DNA of 64,000 nt from Liopterus haemorrhoidalis (Eukaryota > Arthropoda > Insecta > Coleoptera > Dytiscidae), in the NCBI GenBank assembly GCA_963971575.1, contig OZ020625.1, positions 20,574,474 through 20,638,473 of the forward strand. The letters are read 5' to 3'. This document shows positions 40,744-51,161 of this stretch, piece after piece. The notes beneath the pieces were generated by a model that was not told the DNA's origin, did no database searches, and was given only the letters and a program-made list of their open reading frames with translations. Each line of letters opens with the position of its first letter. The first letter of the stretch is position 1. Both the position numbers and the translations under genes were made by a program.

Positions 40744-41208
40744 TCAACGCTCGGTAATGGGGTCGACCGGTAGGGGAGCCAATTTGACTACAGGTCTAAC
40801 ATATGTATTAGAGGAGGTTTTGACCGTAGCAACTCTTACTACTTGATCTCGTCCTGGAGACAGTTTAATCACTCGTCCCAATTTCCAGTGCATAGGGGGA
40901 AGGTTATCGTCCTTTATAAGAACCAACTGGTTCAACTGCAATGGAGGTGCTGGGCGGTTCCATTTGTGACGTTGCTGCAATGTACTGAGGTATTCTACAT
41001 TCCAACGTTTCCAAAAATCTCGAACGAGCCGTTGCAGGAGTTTCCATCTAGTTAAACGATTGATTGGTTCAGTTTCCATAGATAGTTCGGGCAGGTTTAC
41101 GGCTGGTTCCATGGTGAGAAAATGGCTCGGTGTAAGAGCATCATAATCGTTTGGATTGTCTGAAAACGGACTCATTGGTCTAGAGTCAAGGTTGCCTCTA
41201 TTTGACAT
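40744..41208 (-). pseudogene. BEL/Pao polyprotein C-terminal (DUF5641-like) domain
   Basis: The 154-residue frame reads L-T-P-S-H-F-L, R-W-K-L-L-Q-R-L-V-R-D-F-W-K-R-W, L-S-T-L-Q-Q-R-H-K-W, V-L-I-K-D-D-N-L-P-P-M-H-W-K-L-G-R-V and V-R-V-A-T-V-K-T. This is the typical DUF5641 tail after a BEL/Pao integrase. It ends at a TGA read from 40746. It overlaps the integrase frame, implying a 1-bp shift near 41190. Confidence 0.85.
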
Positions 41209-41640
41209 AATATGGTTGTGAATTCTTCGTAGGTTAGGACTTGTTCCCCAATGACCCGAGCTAGGTGGAATTTTACCGACTTAATAGCGGCTTCCCAGAG
41301 CCCCTCAAAGTGAGGGCCAGATGGTGGATTTATGTGCCACTGGATGCCTTCGGAGGATAGCTTATTGGCCAAAAGGTCATGGTATTCGGTAGACATAACT
41401 AATTTTTGCAGGTCAGAAAAGAAAGACTTAGCGCCAATAAAATTGGTTGCACCGTCACTATAGATGTGTGAGCAGCGTCCTCTTCGTGCAATAAATCGTT
41501 GGAATGCACTCAAAACACGTCGGTGCTAGGATCGGAGACCAATTCCAAATGGACTGCCTTAGTGGCAAAACAGATGAACACGCATATATAGGCTTTGTGT
41601 GACTTGTAACCACGCCTTTTATACGGGGTTATAAGAAATG
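41172..41640 (-). pseudogene. BEL/Pao integrase core (N-terminally truncated)
   Basis: Minus-strand residues [27 protein letters not shown] lie in 41640-41525, then A-F-Q-R-F-I-A-R-R-G, Y-S-D-G-A-T-N-F-I-G-A, W-H-I-N-P-P-S-G-P-H-F-E-G-L-W-E-A-A-I-K-S. These are the D-D-E integrase signatures of BEL/Pao elements; the last Glu is in F-E-G-L-W-E. A TGA replaces a Leu codon near 41515. The zinc-binding N-terminus is absent. Confidence 0.85.
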
Positions 41641-41954
41641 TTAGTAAGTTAGTTAATATTTTTGGCGCATAGCAACAAAGGCTATTTGCGCCTAACGCAG
41701 CCCATTTAAATGACTAGACTATATATTAAAAACAATATATTAGCCAATAAATAAATAGATAAAATCATTAAAAATACGCATACTCAATATAAGAAATCTT
41801 GCACTGACAAACACAAATAAATAATATAAAAATTCTGTTCGACAATTTGAACAGACTCAGGGTGATGGTAAGAGGCTGTAAAGGGGCCAATTACCATCGA
41901 ATATCACAGTCAATAACCAGAAACACTTTAAAATAAGGTGCAAGACTTCACACA

Positions 41955-43885
41955 TAAAACAATAAGTTCGATTCTCTCAGGAAGAGTATCAGCCTGTCCA
42001 TGAGTACCCTGTCGTCACCTAAAGCAACTGACAGGTCATAGCACAGGCCTTACCTCTCCCTGACATCCTCGAACTGTATACACTCAGTTAAAAAGTGTAA
42101 CACAGACAAATCTGTGTTACACGTCTCACACATAGGGGACTCTTCTCCTCGAAGGAGGTGTCCATGGGTCCACCAACAGTGACCTATACGGAGGCGTGTG
42201 AAGGCGGTTTCCTCCCTGCGGTTAATCCTGCAGGAAGAACCCCATGGTTTAACGTCTCCCTTAATCTGTCGTAACTTAACGTTCTGTGTGCGGTTCCACA
42301 CATGTTGCCACATGTCTAAAACCAGATGTTTCAGATGACTCTTTGCGTCATCTGGAAAAATGAAACTCACATCAATCATAGGTCTGTGAGAGGCGGCTTT
42401 TGCAGCTGCATCTGCCGCTCCGTTGCCTTTAATACCAACATGTCCCGGTATCCAAAACAGCTCTACCCTCACATTCTGAGCATTCAGATTGTGGAGTAGC
42501 AACCGGATCTTTAGTACAAGAGGATGCACTGGATCTGGATCTTGGATACTGTTCAGAGCGCTCAGCGAGTCCGTCAAGATAACACTTGACCGACTTTGCT
42601 CTGACGAAACAAAACACAGGGCCTTGAAAATAGCATACAGCTCAGCACTGTACACACTCGTTATGGAGTGCAGACGGTACTGAAACTGTTGGCGTGGATT
42701 CAAAACAACGAACGCACACCCAACCCTGGTTCCGGATTTTGATCCGTCAGTAAAAATGACAGTATCCTCGAACCTAGGGACCAGTGTTCTTTGTAACTCA
42801 TGTTGGTATTCGATAGGCAACGTAGTATCTTTATCAAACCTAGTTAATGTGAGGTTCACAAGTGGACGCGGTAGCGTCCATGGTGGAACAGCACACAAAA
42901 CGAAACTTGCCATTTCAAGCATATTAAAATCAATATCGCCCAAAATGTCGAAAGTCCTCAGACCAAAAGGCCTATTGGCTCTTGGTTTTCTGTCATAAAT
43001 CTCTGTATGCCTATTTTGTAGAATAGGGTCATACGCGGGATGATCTGGCTTGGCACTAAGTGCAGCCATATATCGCAGAGATAGAATTTTACGACGATTG
43101 TACAGTGACGGTTCGCCTGCTTCACACAGCAGGCTTAGTATTGGGCTGGTGCGAAATGCACCAGTGGCCAATCTAACCCCAGTGTGATGTACAGTGTCAA
43201 GAATTCGTATCTCTTGGTGTTTAGCTGACCCATAAGCTAGACATCCATAGTCCAGCTTAGAGCGCACTAAAGAACGATATAAACGCAACATGACAGTGCG
43301 GTCTGCACCCCATGTCTTGTGACTGAGGACCCGCAACAAATTGAGCGACTTTTGGCATTTTTTCTTGACGGACAAAAAATGTGCCCGCCAAGTTAGACGA
43401 CTGTCAAAAACGAGACCCAGAAATCTGGCAGTATCGGTAAATGGTAACTGTGCTCCATTTAGCGTGAGTGTAGGGTTGGGATGGACACCCCTTTTCCTAC
43501 AAAAATGGACACACACAGTTTTGCTGGTCGAGAATTTGAAGCCATTTTCGGTTGCCCATGTATCGAGACGATTGATGGTCAGCTGGAGCTGACGTTCGAT
43601 TGTACTAGTCTTTTGTCCGGCGACAAAGATACCAATGTCGTCGACAAATATCGAACTCTGTACAGGTAATCGAATACATGAAGCTGCACCGTTAATGGCA
43701 ATCAAAAATAGCGTAACGCTCAGTATGGAGCCCTGTGGGACCCCATTGTCCAGTGCGAACATTTGTGACAAGGTATTTCCAATCCGCACCCTGAAGCGCC
43801 GGTTCGACATGAAGTCTTTTATAAAGAACATCAAGCGTCCCCGGAGACCCCAGGAATGCCGAGACGGAGAACACCATAAATCCAT
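41955..43885 (-). pseudogene. element H ORF2: RT, RNase H and C-terminal zinc motif
   Basis: The 611-residue open stretch (43885-42050) contains the RT palm N-G-V-P-Q-G-S-I-L-S (residues 48-57) and catalytic F-V-D-D (80-83). A connector follows, then RNase H with Asp380 (F-T-D-G-S-K), Glu415 (S-A-E-L-Y), Asp439 (L-T-D-S-L) and Asp492 (N-G-A-A-D). The C-terminal H-C-W-W-T-H-G-H-L-L and C-E-T-C ... H-F-L-T-E-C motif follows. The RNase H would remove the RNA template. The frame stops at 42050, but the natural tail continues in a shifted frame to a TGA near 41955. Only the first RT motifs are in the upstream frame 44331-43831. Confidence 0.85.
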
Positions 43886-44450
43886 GCAGTGTCATAGGCT
43901 TTCTCAATATCGAAAAACACAGCTACCAGGTGTTTGTTTTCAACGAAAGCATTCCTGATAGCTGTCTCTAGTCTGACCAGATGATCTGCTGTTGAGCGGT
44001 GACGGCGAAAGCCGCACTGTGTGTTGGCCAGCAAGTCGTTTGATTCTAAAAACCAAATTAGACGCTTGCTGATCATTCGCTCCATGAGCTTGCAGAGACA
44101 ACTGGTCAGTGATATTGGTCTATAGCTACAGGGCAAGTGTTTATCTTTCCCGACTTTGGGGATAGGAATTATATGAGATTCCTTCCACTTGGTCGGGCAC
44201 TTGCCCTCAGTCCATATCCTATTATAGACATTCAAAAGCCTAGACTTTGATGATTCTGGAAGATTTCGGATCATACGATAATGTATCGCATCTGGACCAG
44301 GAGCTAGTAAGCTATCCTTACACTTTGACATCGCGCTATCTAGCTCTTCACGAGAGAAAAGCAGGTTGTATACCTCGTCATTCCTAGAAAAGGAATTTAG
44401 AGGTATAGATTCGAGGCCTGCTTTACGAGTTAGAAACTCAGGTGGATAAT
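43831..44450 (-). pseudogene. element H RT N-terminal half
   Basis: Minus-strand residues P-E-F-L-T-R-K-A-G-L, F-S-R-E-E-L, then L-A-P-G-P-D-A-I-H-Y (with Leu where others have Thr/Ser), W-K-E-S-H-I-I-P-I-P-K-V-G-K-D, Y-R-P-I-S-L-T-S-C-L-C-K-L-M-E-R-M, N-T-Q-C-G-F-R-R-H-R-S-T and motif A F-F-D-I-E-K-A-Y-D-T-A-W. A frameshift near 43890 leads into the next frame. The catalytic Asp of F-F-D-I is intact. Confidence 0.85.
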
Positions 44451-45505
44451 GTTCAGAGCTAGAATTGTATTTTCAGCGAAAGATTTCGCGAAAGTAACCG
44501 GTGCGCTCTCTTTGTATTTTCTCTTGGCGTCGAAATACGGTATCCTGTCCTGCGTTCTTATGACCTGTATTGCCTTCTCCTCCAAGTACGTTGGGCAGTG
44601 GCGTGAAGTAGAGGCATGCGCCCCTTTGCAGTTCACGCAGTGTGCTGCATTTGGACAAGTTTCAACTTCATGTTGATCCTGTCCGCAGTTGGCACAGATG
44701 GTGTGCTTACCACAACGACTTGAGGTGTGTCCATAACGCTGACACTTGTAGCATCGCATGGGGTTGGGATAGTAGGGGCGAACGCTACAAACGTTATACC
44801 CCACCCTTATCGATGTTGGACACTGGTACCAGCGAAGGACACCACCATGGAGATCGAAGGCTTGCCGTTACGAGGGTTGAGCTTCCTGCATTCAATGACA
44901 CCTTGCGATGCCATTTCCTGCACGAACTCTTCCTCCGTAACATACGCCAGGTCACGATCCGTTACGACGCCTTTCGAACAATTCAGTGCCTTATGCGGCT
45001 GTACTGAAATGCCAAACTCAGAAAACTTCACTAAATTTTGCAGCGTTGACGACGCTTCAGTCTCTGCTTCTATTAGCAGTGTACCGTCCGACAACTTACG
45101 CACCGACTTGATACCAGTAGAGCACGTATTTCTCAACGTTCGGGCAACGAAGAAAGGGGACATCTCCTTAAAAGACTTACCCTCTTCTTGTACCTTCACG
45201 ACGAGAAATCGTGGTACTGGCGCACAATACTCAACTTGCCTTTTACCTTCTGCCTTCTTGGCAGCTGGCCTAACACATCCCTCGTCGGATGACTGAGCAT
45301 CACGACGAGGTCTCTTGTTTGATTTTTTACAGAGTTTACTCTCACTAGTGGCGGAATTTAAGAAATTTTTATCCCTCCGGGTAGTCGCCATACCCGTATA
45401 CGTAGTTTCATCACCCTGCCATGCCCACCCACCAGGGAGCCCCACACAGGGGACGTTGGCCGCAAACCGGCTCATTGCGCCAGGCATGTCAGGATGGTAT
45501 AGCAT
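44430..45505 (-). pseudogene. element H ORF1: gag-like protein with CCHC knuckles
   Basis: 45505-44807 encodes a basic N-terminal region (K-S-N-K-R-P-R-R-D) and an RRM-like segment (F-F-V-A-R-T-L-R-N, G-T-L-L-I-E-A-E-T). After a frameshift near 44812 the frame 44804-44430 gives three zinc knuckles: C-Y-K-C-Q-R-Y-G-H-T-S-S-R-C, C-A-N-C-G-Q-D-Q-H-E-V-E-T-C and C-V-N-C-K-G-A-H-A-S-T-S-R-H-C. This is the nucleic-acid-binding ORF1 of I/Jockey-group LINEs. The C-terminal part ends in sequence that switches to ORF2, with the endonuclease lost. Confidence 0.8.
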
Positions 45506-45849
45506 CGGAGGAAGTAGTCACGGGCTGCTCGACCCGCTCGAGAACCAGTAGTAGCCAACTCTGGAACCTTGCGAGCTGCAGCCGCTCCCACAGACCCCCG
45601 AATACTTGTCTAGTGGCACGGCATTACCCCGGCATCCACGATCCAGTAGTGGAGCCACTCTATTCATGAACCGTGACACCAGCCGATTGACTGAGCTGAC
45701 CAGACTCAGCCTCCCGTTTTACCGAATCCGAGGCCAAAGAAGGCGTGTTGGGATCGTACTGTCCGCGGGCAGCAGTCTCCCTCAACCGACCAGGACCCTC
45801 TTCTCCGGCGTTACGGGTCTCCACGCACGGCAAACACGTGGGTAGGAAT

Positions 45850-46380
45850 TTCAGTGGGAGATCAAAGAGACAACAGATAAGCCTATTCCCACAATCGGCT
45901 TCGTGGGATCATCAGGCCCAAGCTGTCGTTTAGAGTTAGTCGATTCTGGTAGATGTATTTTATACATGAATGTGTCAGTAGAAGGGTTCCACATTAAACC
46001 TAAAATTTTAATGGCATGATCAGGATCCAGATCTAACATGGTACCGGTAAGTCGGTGATCTGCTGGTAGATCCTTCAAGACTTCTTGATTATTGCTTGAC
46101 CATTTCCGCAACTCCATTCTTGCCTTACCTAACAGGTTTATCAACTGCAATTTGAGTGTTATTGCACCTTCAACGCTGTTGGCGCCTGTGGCATGATGTC
46201 ATCCACAAATGTATCACATGTTAAAGCGAGGGACAGCTAGGAGGAAGGCTGTGCCTTCATCTTGAGCCAATTGATGAAGCGTTCTGATTGCTACAAATGG
46301 TGCACAGGTGGTACCATAGGTGACTGTGTTGAGTAGGTACACTTCAGGGATTCGTCCATATGAACGATTAGTATGTAAAA
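45850..46380 (-). pseudogene. BEL/Pao reverse transcriptase fragment
   Basis: Minus-strand residues I-P-E-V-Y-L-L-N-T-V-T-Y-G-T-T-C-A-P-F-V-A-I-R-T-L-H (46355-46270) are followed after a frameshift by T-F-V-D-D-I-M (the Y/F-V-D-D catalytic motif near 46210). Then come L-L-G-K-A-R-M-E-L-R-K-W-S-S-N, L-P-A-D-H-R, K-I-L-G-L-M-W-N-P-S-T-D-T-F and S-T-N-S-K-R. This order is typical of BEL/Pao RT. It is cut by element D3 at 46381 on one side and element H on the other. Confidence 0.85.
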
Positions 46381-46382
46381 AA

Positions 46383-46433
46383 GGTTAGCGGACCTTCTTC
46401 GGCGAAGACTGCCCGGCCTAACTCAGTCGGGCA
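46383..46433 (+). other. foldable 5' leader of D3
   Basis: GTTAG (46383-46387) can pair with CTAAC (46417-46421), enclosing TCTTC/GAAGA (46395-46399 / 46403-46407). CTGCCCG (46408-46414) can pair with CGGGCAG (46427-46433), crossing the first helix. R2 5' ends are known to form HDV-like self-cleaving ribozymes, but the helix order here does not clearly match that fold. Confidence 0.3.
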
Positions 46434-46571
46434 GCGTCTATAATGAGTTTAGGACTCAATAGACATAGCCTCGGATGACAGTGATCACGGTTCCGGTCAC
46501 TCATTGCTTGGGCCGCAAGGCTCGGGCAAAGTTATTTCGATGGGAACCATACGGAACTACGTCACCGTGGG

Positions 46572-47207
46572 TTGTACTACCGGAGGTACGACCTACGAGA
46601 TCGCTCTTCCACAAGAACAAAGGTCCTGCCCCACTTGCTTGAGGGGGTCAGGAACTTTATGGCACTCCAGCTCGCAGACGAGGTCTCACACGCAGCGGAA
46701 TACCACACCGGCCTAGCCATTGTATTCCGCTGCGCGATCTGCGGGAAGAGTTACAAATCCAAGCATGCTGCATTGTGCCATGTGCCGAAATGTCCCGGCC
46801 CACAGGATCCACCAGTAAGAGGTTTTACCTGCGAACTGTGTGGTGTCGCCTTCAAGTCTAAGTCCGGTCTCTCCCAGCATGAGAGATCGGCACACACTGC
46901 GGCCCGGAACGCTGCCTGCGCCAAAACGAAGACTCCTCGCGAGCCTTCGCCAGGCAAGGTATTTAGCCCCGAAGAGGTAGAGCTTATGCTTGAACTCGAG
47001 GAGCGATACTTAGGGTCTAGCACCGTGGCAAAAATGATGACGGAGCATCTGCCTGGCCGCTCGGTCAAGCAGATCCGTCATAAGCGTAACTCCGCGAAGT
47101 ACAAGGAGTCGCGCGAGCGTCGGCTCGCCGCACTCCCAGAATCAGCGGAGGATATCGCCGGATCGCCTGACGTCCCGCAGGCGCCTCGGCGCCTTCGAAT
47201 GCTGTGA
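46572..47207 (+). pseudogene. family D zinc-finger and Myb-like N-terminus (D3)
   Basis: A 211-residue open stretch without a clear ATG. Finger 1 is C-A-I-C-G-K-S-Y ... H-V-P-K-C (CCHC) and finger 2 is C-E-L-C-G-V-A-F ... Q-H-E-R-S-A-H (CCHH). The linker T-A-A-R-N-A-A-C-A-K follows, then the Myb-like module F-S-P-E-E-V-E-L-M-L-E-L-E-E-R-Y, H-L-P-G-R-S-V-K-Q-I-R. B1 and B2 are fused exactly to this linker. A roughly 40-bp deletion near 47180 relative to D2 shifts the frame. Confidence 0.8.
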
Positions 47208-47545
47208 TCGCTGAAGTTTTACCAGAGATCACATTTGAATGCATAATCGACGATCCGCCAACCATGTCCCTCGAGGCGCAAGCCTGGAAGAAAGGCATTT
47301 ACGATGCGGTAGTCGCTCATAAAGCGGCTTCGAAAAGAAAAATGCCAGGTGGACTAGCAGACACTATCTCAGTGATGCTAAGCGCCCTGCAGATCGCTAC
47401 GGAAGAAAATGGCGACGTACCCCAATCTTGCGTCGACCATGTGTACTCTATAGTGACCGCTCACCTTAAGCCTGACAGTGAAGCGTGCAGGAAGCGTAAG
47501 TCGAAGAAGAGTAAGAGCAAGAGAGCCCGCCGGCGGTATATCTAA
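47204..47545 (+). pseudogene. family D linker with basic tract (D3)
   Basis: A 113-residue open stretch: E-I-T-F-E-C-I-I-D-D-P-P-T, K-M-P-G-G-L-A-D-T, C-V-D-H-V-Y-S-I-V-T and the terminal K-K-S-K-S-K-R-A-R-R-R. It links the Myb-like module to the RT and ends at TAA 47543-47545, shared with D1. No enzymatic function is apparent. Confidence 0.6.
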
Positions 47546-47731
47546 GCTCGAACTCAAGATATTTACGGCAAAAATCCAGGAAAACTCGCTAAGTTAGTAC
47601 GCGATGGTGTTGACTGGCTGGAAGAGGGCGGTAATCAGTGCAGTCCGGACAAGATAGAGGCACTGTATAGCGGGCTGTGGGGGCAGCAGCCGGAAATACA
47701 GATACCTGACCTAGGCGACCCGGAGGAATTT

Positions 47732-48952
47732 TTGAACAACGCCTCCGTTCTTACTCCGTTTACGGTCTCGGAGATTAAGAAAAGATGCGTCAAGGTCAAA
47801 GTAGATACAGCGGCAGGTCCAGACGGCATCCGTAGGAAAGATGTGTCTGACTGGACCGTCCATGAGGTCCTCCACTTACTCTACAACTGGTTGTTAATCT
47901 GTGGTAAGCAGCCAACCGAGTGGAGGATGAATCGTACCTCTTTATTGCTTAAAGATGGAAAGGACGGGAGTTTGGCTGAGAACTATCGTCCGATTACTGT
48001 AAACTCTCTCTTGGCAAGATGCTACTGGGGCATCATTGACCAGAAGTTAAGGGCATGGGTACGATTCACACCCCGGCAGAAAGGGTTCGTTTCAGAGCAG
48101 GGATGCTTCAACAACGTGCACATCCTGAGCGAGGTTCCTCGTCACGCGAAGGAGAACAGATCCCACCTGGTCGTAACGCCGTTAGACGTGAGTAAGGCAT
48201 TTGACACAGTGCCTCACCGCATCATAGAGCCGGCGTTACGTAGAAAGGGTCTTCCCGAGCTGGTGGTACGGCTCGTTGAGGATGCATATCGGGATGTGCA
48301 CACCAAATTCGAAAGCGCGGGAATCTCTCTAGACATCACGCTTCGGCGGGGTGTCAAGCAGGGCGACGCATTGAGTCCTCTGGTTTTCAACGCTGTGATG
48401 GAGCCATTACTGTTGGAGCTGGAGCGTCAACCGGGGTATCAAATAAGTCGAAGCACACAAATCGCTTCGCTGGCCTTCGCCGACGACATCATGTTGTTGG
48501 CGGCTGATGTACCTCAGGCCAAAAAGCAGCTAGGGTGTGCGGAGGAGTACCTGGCCAGTTTGGGGATGAACATCTCGGCTGGAAAGTGTGCTGCCTTCTG
48601 CATTAAGCTGACCAAAGACTCCTGGTACTTAGCAGACCCCGGGTTGACGTTAAACTTATGCCAGGAGAGGATCCCGTTAACGGGCCCGGGAGACTCCCTG
48701 AAGTACCTCGGTGTATGTATTTCTCCTTGGGCAAGAATAGACATATCAGGGCTGAAGAATAGTTTCTTAAACACCCTCGAACGAGTCAAGAAGCTGTCGC
48801 TAAAGCCGCACCAGAAGGTAGACTTGATAAGTCGATACCTAGTCCCACACTACCTGTACCAGATGGTGGTCGCGGTTCCACCGGTCACTCTTTTGCGGGA
48901 GTTAGACCAGGAGCTGCGGGTATGTGTCAGAAACATTTTCCACCTGCCTTAG
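47732..48952 (+). pseudogene. family D reverse transcriptase (D3), 406-residue open RT
   Basis: The best RT frame in the window. Landmarks: A-A-G-P-D-G at 27-32, N-Y-R-P-I-T-V at 84-90, motif A L-D-V-S-K-A-F-D-T-V at 151-160 with Asp152, R-G-V-K-Q-G-D-A-L-S-P at 206-216, catalytic F-A-D-D at 249-252, S-L-K-Y-L-G-V at 322-328, and L-K-P-H-Q-K thumb at 357-362. It ends at TAG after H-L-P; the connector continues out of frame. All three catalytic Asp residues are present. It polymerises cDNA in intact relatives; this copy has no open frame linking it to fingers or nuclease. Confidence 0.9.
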
Positions 48953-49302
48953 AGTACAACAGGTCCTTCGTTGTATTGTGGTAAGAGATACGGCGGATAA
49001 GGTATACCGAGATTCGTCACACTTGTGACGGCAAGCACACTGCGAGCCGGAATTCGCTTCGGCGGAGGGTCCAACCCAGCAATGCAGGCTCTAGCAGAAG
49101 GGTGAGGTTTGGTAACCCGTCTTCGAAACCTGGCTCGGAAAGCTCGCCTTCAGTGACCTGTAAGTGAAAAGGACATATTCAGTTACAAGATAATAGAACG
49201 CAAAAAGGAGCTGGAACGATGGGCCGACCTCGGCTCGCAAGGGAAATGCGTTAAGGCCCTGGCTGATATAGTATAGGCAATGCTTGGCTTTTCACACCAA
49301 CT

Positions 49303-49941
49303 TTGCTGAAACCTTGTCGTATGACCACGGCTCTGAAAATGCGAAGCAGCACCTGTGCAGACAGGGTCGCACTTAGTAGGAGCAGCGAGCGTGCTGATCT
49401 CACCTGTAGGAAGTGTCATTACCAGCTTGAGACCCTGGGACACATTCTTGGTCAGTGTGAGTGTACGAAGCGTGATCGTATAGGACGCCATAACGAAATC
49501 CGCGATCTCGTGGTGAACCGTATGGCGAGGCAGGACCCTGCGGTAGCGGTAACTAAGGAGCCGACCATTAGGCATCCTAGTGGCGGGAATTTCAAACCGG
49601 ATCTGGTGGTAAAGAAGCCATGACCGGGTCTTCGTGGTCGACATTACGGTCCGCCATGAAGATAGAGATAATCTCGCTCGGGGACACGACAGTAAGATCG
49701 AGAAATATAGCCGATTTCTGGTGACCGAGGGTGAGGTCATCCCGATAGTCGTCGGGACAAGAGGGGCGATGCCTAAGAGCACGATCAAGGCTCTCAGTAC
49801 TTTAGGTATTACAGATCGTGCAACGCTGTTAAGGATTTCGTTGATAGCGTTACGTTGCTCCATCGAACTGTATCATCGGTTCATGGATTACGACGCCCCC
49901 CAGTCTAAGCGGTCTCGGAGGACCCTTCAGCAACCTCCTTT
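49303..49941 (+). pseudogene. family D CCHC finger and RLE (D3)
   Basis: C-R-K-C-H-Y-Q-L-E-T-L-G-H-I-L-G-Q-C (CCHC) is followed by R-I-G-R-H-N-E-I-R and G-G-N-F-K-P-D-L-V-V-K, then a frameshift (TGA 49619-49621) and V-V-D-I-T-V-R-H-E-D in 49634-49951. About 30 bp are missing after I-E-K-Y-S-R relative to D1. The stretch runs to R-R-T-L-Q-Q-P-P, where family C takes over at about 49941, out of frame. Confidence 0.8.
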
Positions 49942-49965
49942 TGCAAGGTAGACCCGATTGCTACC

Positions 49966-50307
49966 TTGCCGGCACACAATTGCCCCAACTGCGACGCTGC
50001 CTTCTCAACTCTCTCCGGCCTTCAACTACACCGGAGCAAGGCACACAAGGCGATATACAACAAGGAAGGAGAGGCTAGAGCAGAAAAGGCCAGGTCTAAA
50101 GCCTGGTCTGACTTCGAACGTCGCCAATTAGTACTAGCTGAGCTGGCCATAACAAGATCTCCAGGTAACCAGAACATTAATCAGGTCCTGGCGGTCCAAT
50201 TCTCTAGGTCTGTAGAGTCGATCAAAAGCCAGCGAAAAACAGCCAAACACAAAGAGCTGTTAGCTCAGCTAGCTGGGCGACGAGGAGATAACTCAGACGG
50301 CCCCTAG
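49966..50307 (+). pseudogene. family C zinc finger 2 and Myb-like segment (C3)
   Basis: C-P-N-C-D-A-A-F-S-T-L-S-G-L-Q-L-H-R-S-K-A-H is finger 2 (CCHH). Y-N-K-E-G-E-A-R, W-S-D-F-E-R-R-Q-L and S-I-K-S-Q-R-K form the Myb-like part. A 1-bp difference near 50276 relative to C1 leads to TAG at 50305-50307. The continuing Pro/Ser/Asp-rich linker lies at 50327-50722 in another frame. Confidence 0.75.
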
Positions 50308-51161
50308 CCAGCCTATTCCATCTGCCTTGAACAGCTCACCCCCTCCCGCTCGAGGTCCAACACTGAGGAGTAACAGACAGAGACACTACTATGTCGAAGA
50401 CCAAGATGTATCACAAAACAACATCCCATACCCAGACGATGACGAGGACGAAGGCGCCGACTTCTTTATCACCCTACCATCCAGCCCAGGCTCCAAAGAG
50501 CTGCTTTCGGACGACCCACCACCAAATTGTCTGTCATCGGTGGGCACTGCGGCAACACAAGCGTGCTTTTCCAGCTCCCCCCCCCCCCCCCCGACACCGG
50601 CCGACATCCAAAACGTCGGGACATCAGGGTCTACGGGACCCCAGGCACCCCAGATGAACCAGCTTCCGGCGCTCTCATCCGAAGATTCCTCGGCACATGA
50701 TGCGCTATTTGCGCATATGTAGGCCGCGGCGCAATCTGAGGAGTTACGATTTGCGGCGTTCCTTGAGAGCGCGATCCCCTACCCCTGGCCGACATGATGT
50801 TGACCTGTATTCAGGGAGCCCCCCCCCCCTCCACCGATCCAAGAAAGCAACGAGGAGTGAGCCACCCGGACAGCAGCCCCAGCCCAAGCAGCATAACGAC
50901 CACGGACGACCAAAGACGAAAAAGAAGAAGATACGCCTATCCGGGAAAACCCGTGCTAGGAAGTTCCGGATCTGGCAGAATCTCTTTAAGAAGGATCATC
51001 GTGCCGTGGCCTCGCATTTGATAAACGACTCCTACCCCGAAAATAAATATGGCCCAACAATACATGACATTGAGAAGGAGTACGAGGTCATATTTGGTTC
51101 TTATTCACGGCCTGATCAAGGAGTAAAGACTTGAGGAGGACCCATACAATATAGTCACCTT

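Larger units (their letters stand above)
39414..41640 (-). mobile_element. 3' part of a BEL/Pao LTR retrotransposon
   Basis: On the minus strand, integrase (41640-41172) is followed by the DUF5641-type C-terminal domain (41208-40744) and then about 1.3 kb of AT-rich non-coding sequence, probably the 3' UTR and LTR. A candidate LTR edge is TGTGTGGCGTCC at 39414, but only one LTR is in the window, so both LTR limits are guesses. The integrase is cut at about 41640, where an I-clade LINE begins. A BEL/Pao RT fragment at 45850-46380 may belong to the same element. Confidence 0.65.
41641..45849 (-). mobile_element. I-clade LINE with RNase H (element H), endonuclease deleted
   Basis: A minus-strand LINE: ORF1 (gag-like with CCHC knuckles, 45505-44430) is followed directly by ORF2 from the RT onward, plus RNase H and a C-terminal Cys/His motif. 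The RT plus RNase H combination marks the I group. The AP endonuclease expected between ORF1 and RT is missing; ORF1 and RT sequences meet at about 44440. It lies between two BEL/Pao fragments and may have inserted in that element. The ends are approximate. Confidence 0.75.
46381..49941 (+). mobile_element. R2-clade retrotransposon, family D, copy D3 (best 5' half)
   Basis: The only D copy with its 5' end and zinc fingers. The 5' end abuts BEL/Pao sequence near 46381 after an A run. It carries zinc fingers, Myb-like module, linker, a 406-residue open RT stretch, CCHC finger and RLE. It then switches at about 49941 to the zinc-finger region of family C (C3), so its 3' UTR is lost. It shares the RLE frameshift with D1 but keeps the RT frame D1 lost. 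Confidence 0.85.

Noticed and set aside
44727..45296. Plus-strand open stretch of 189 residues
   Set aside because: It is the antisense shadow of the minus-strand gag-like ORF1 with CCHC knuckles.
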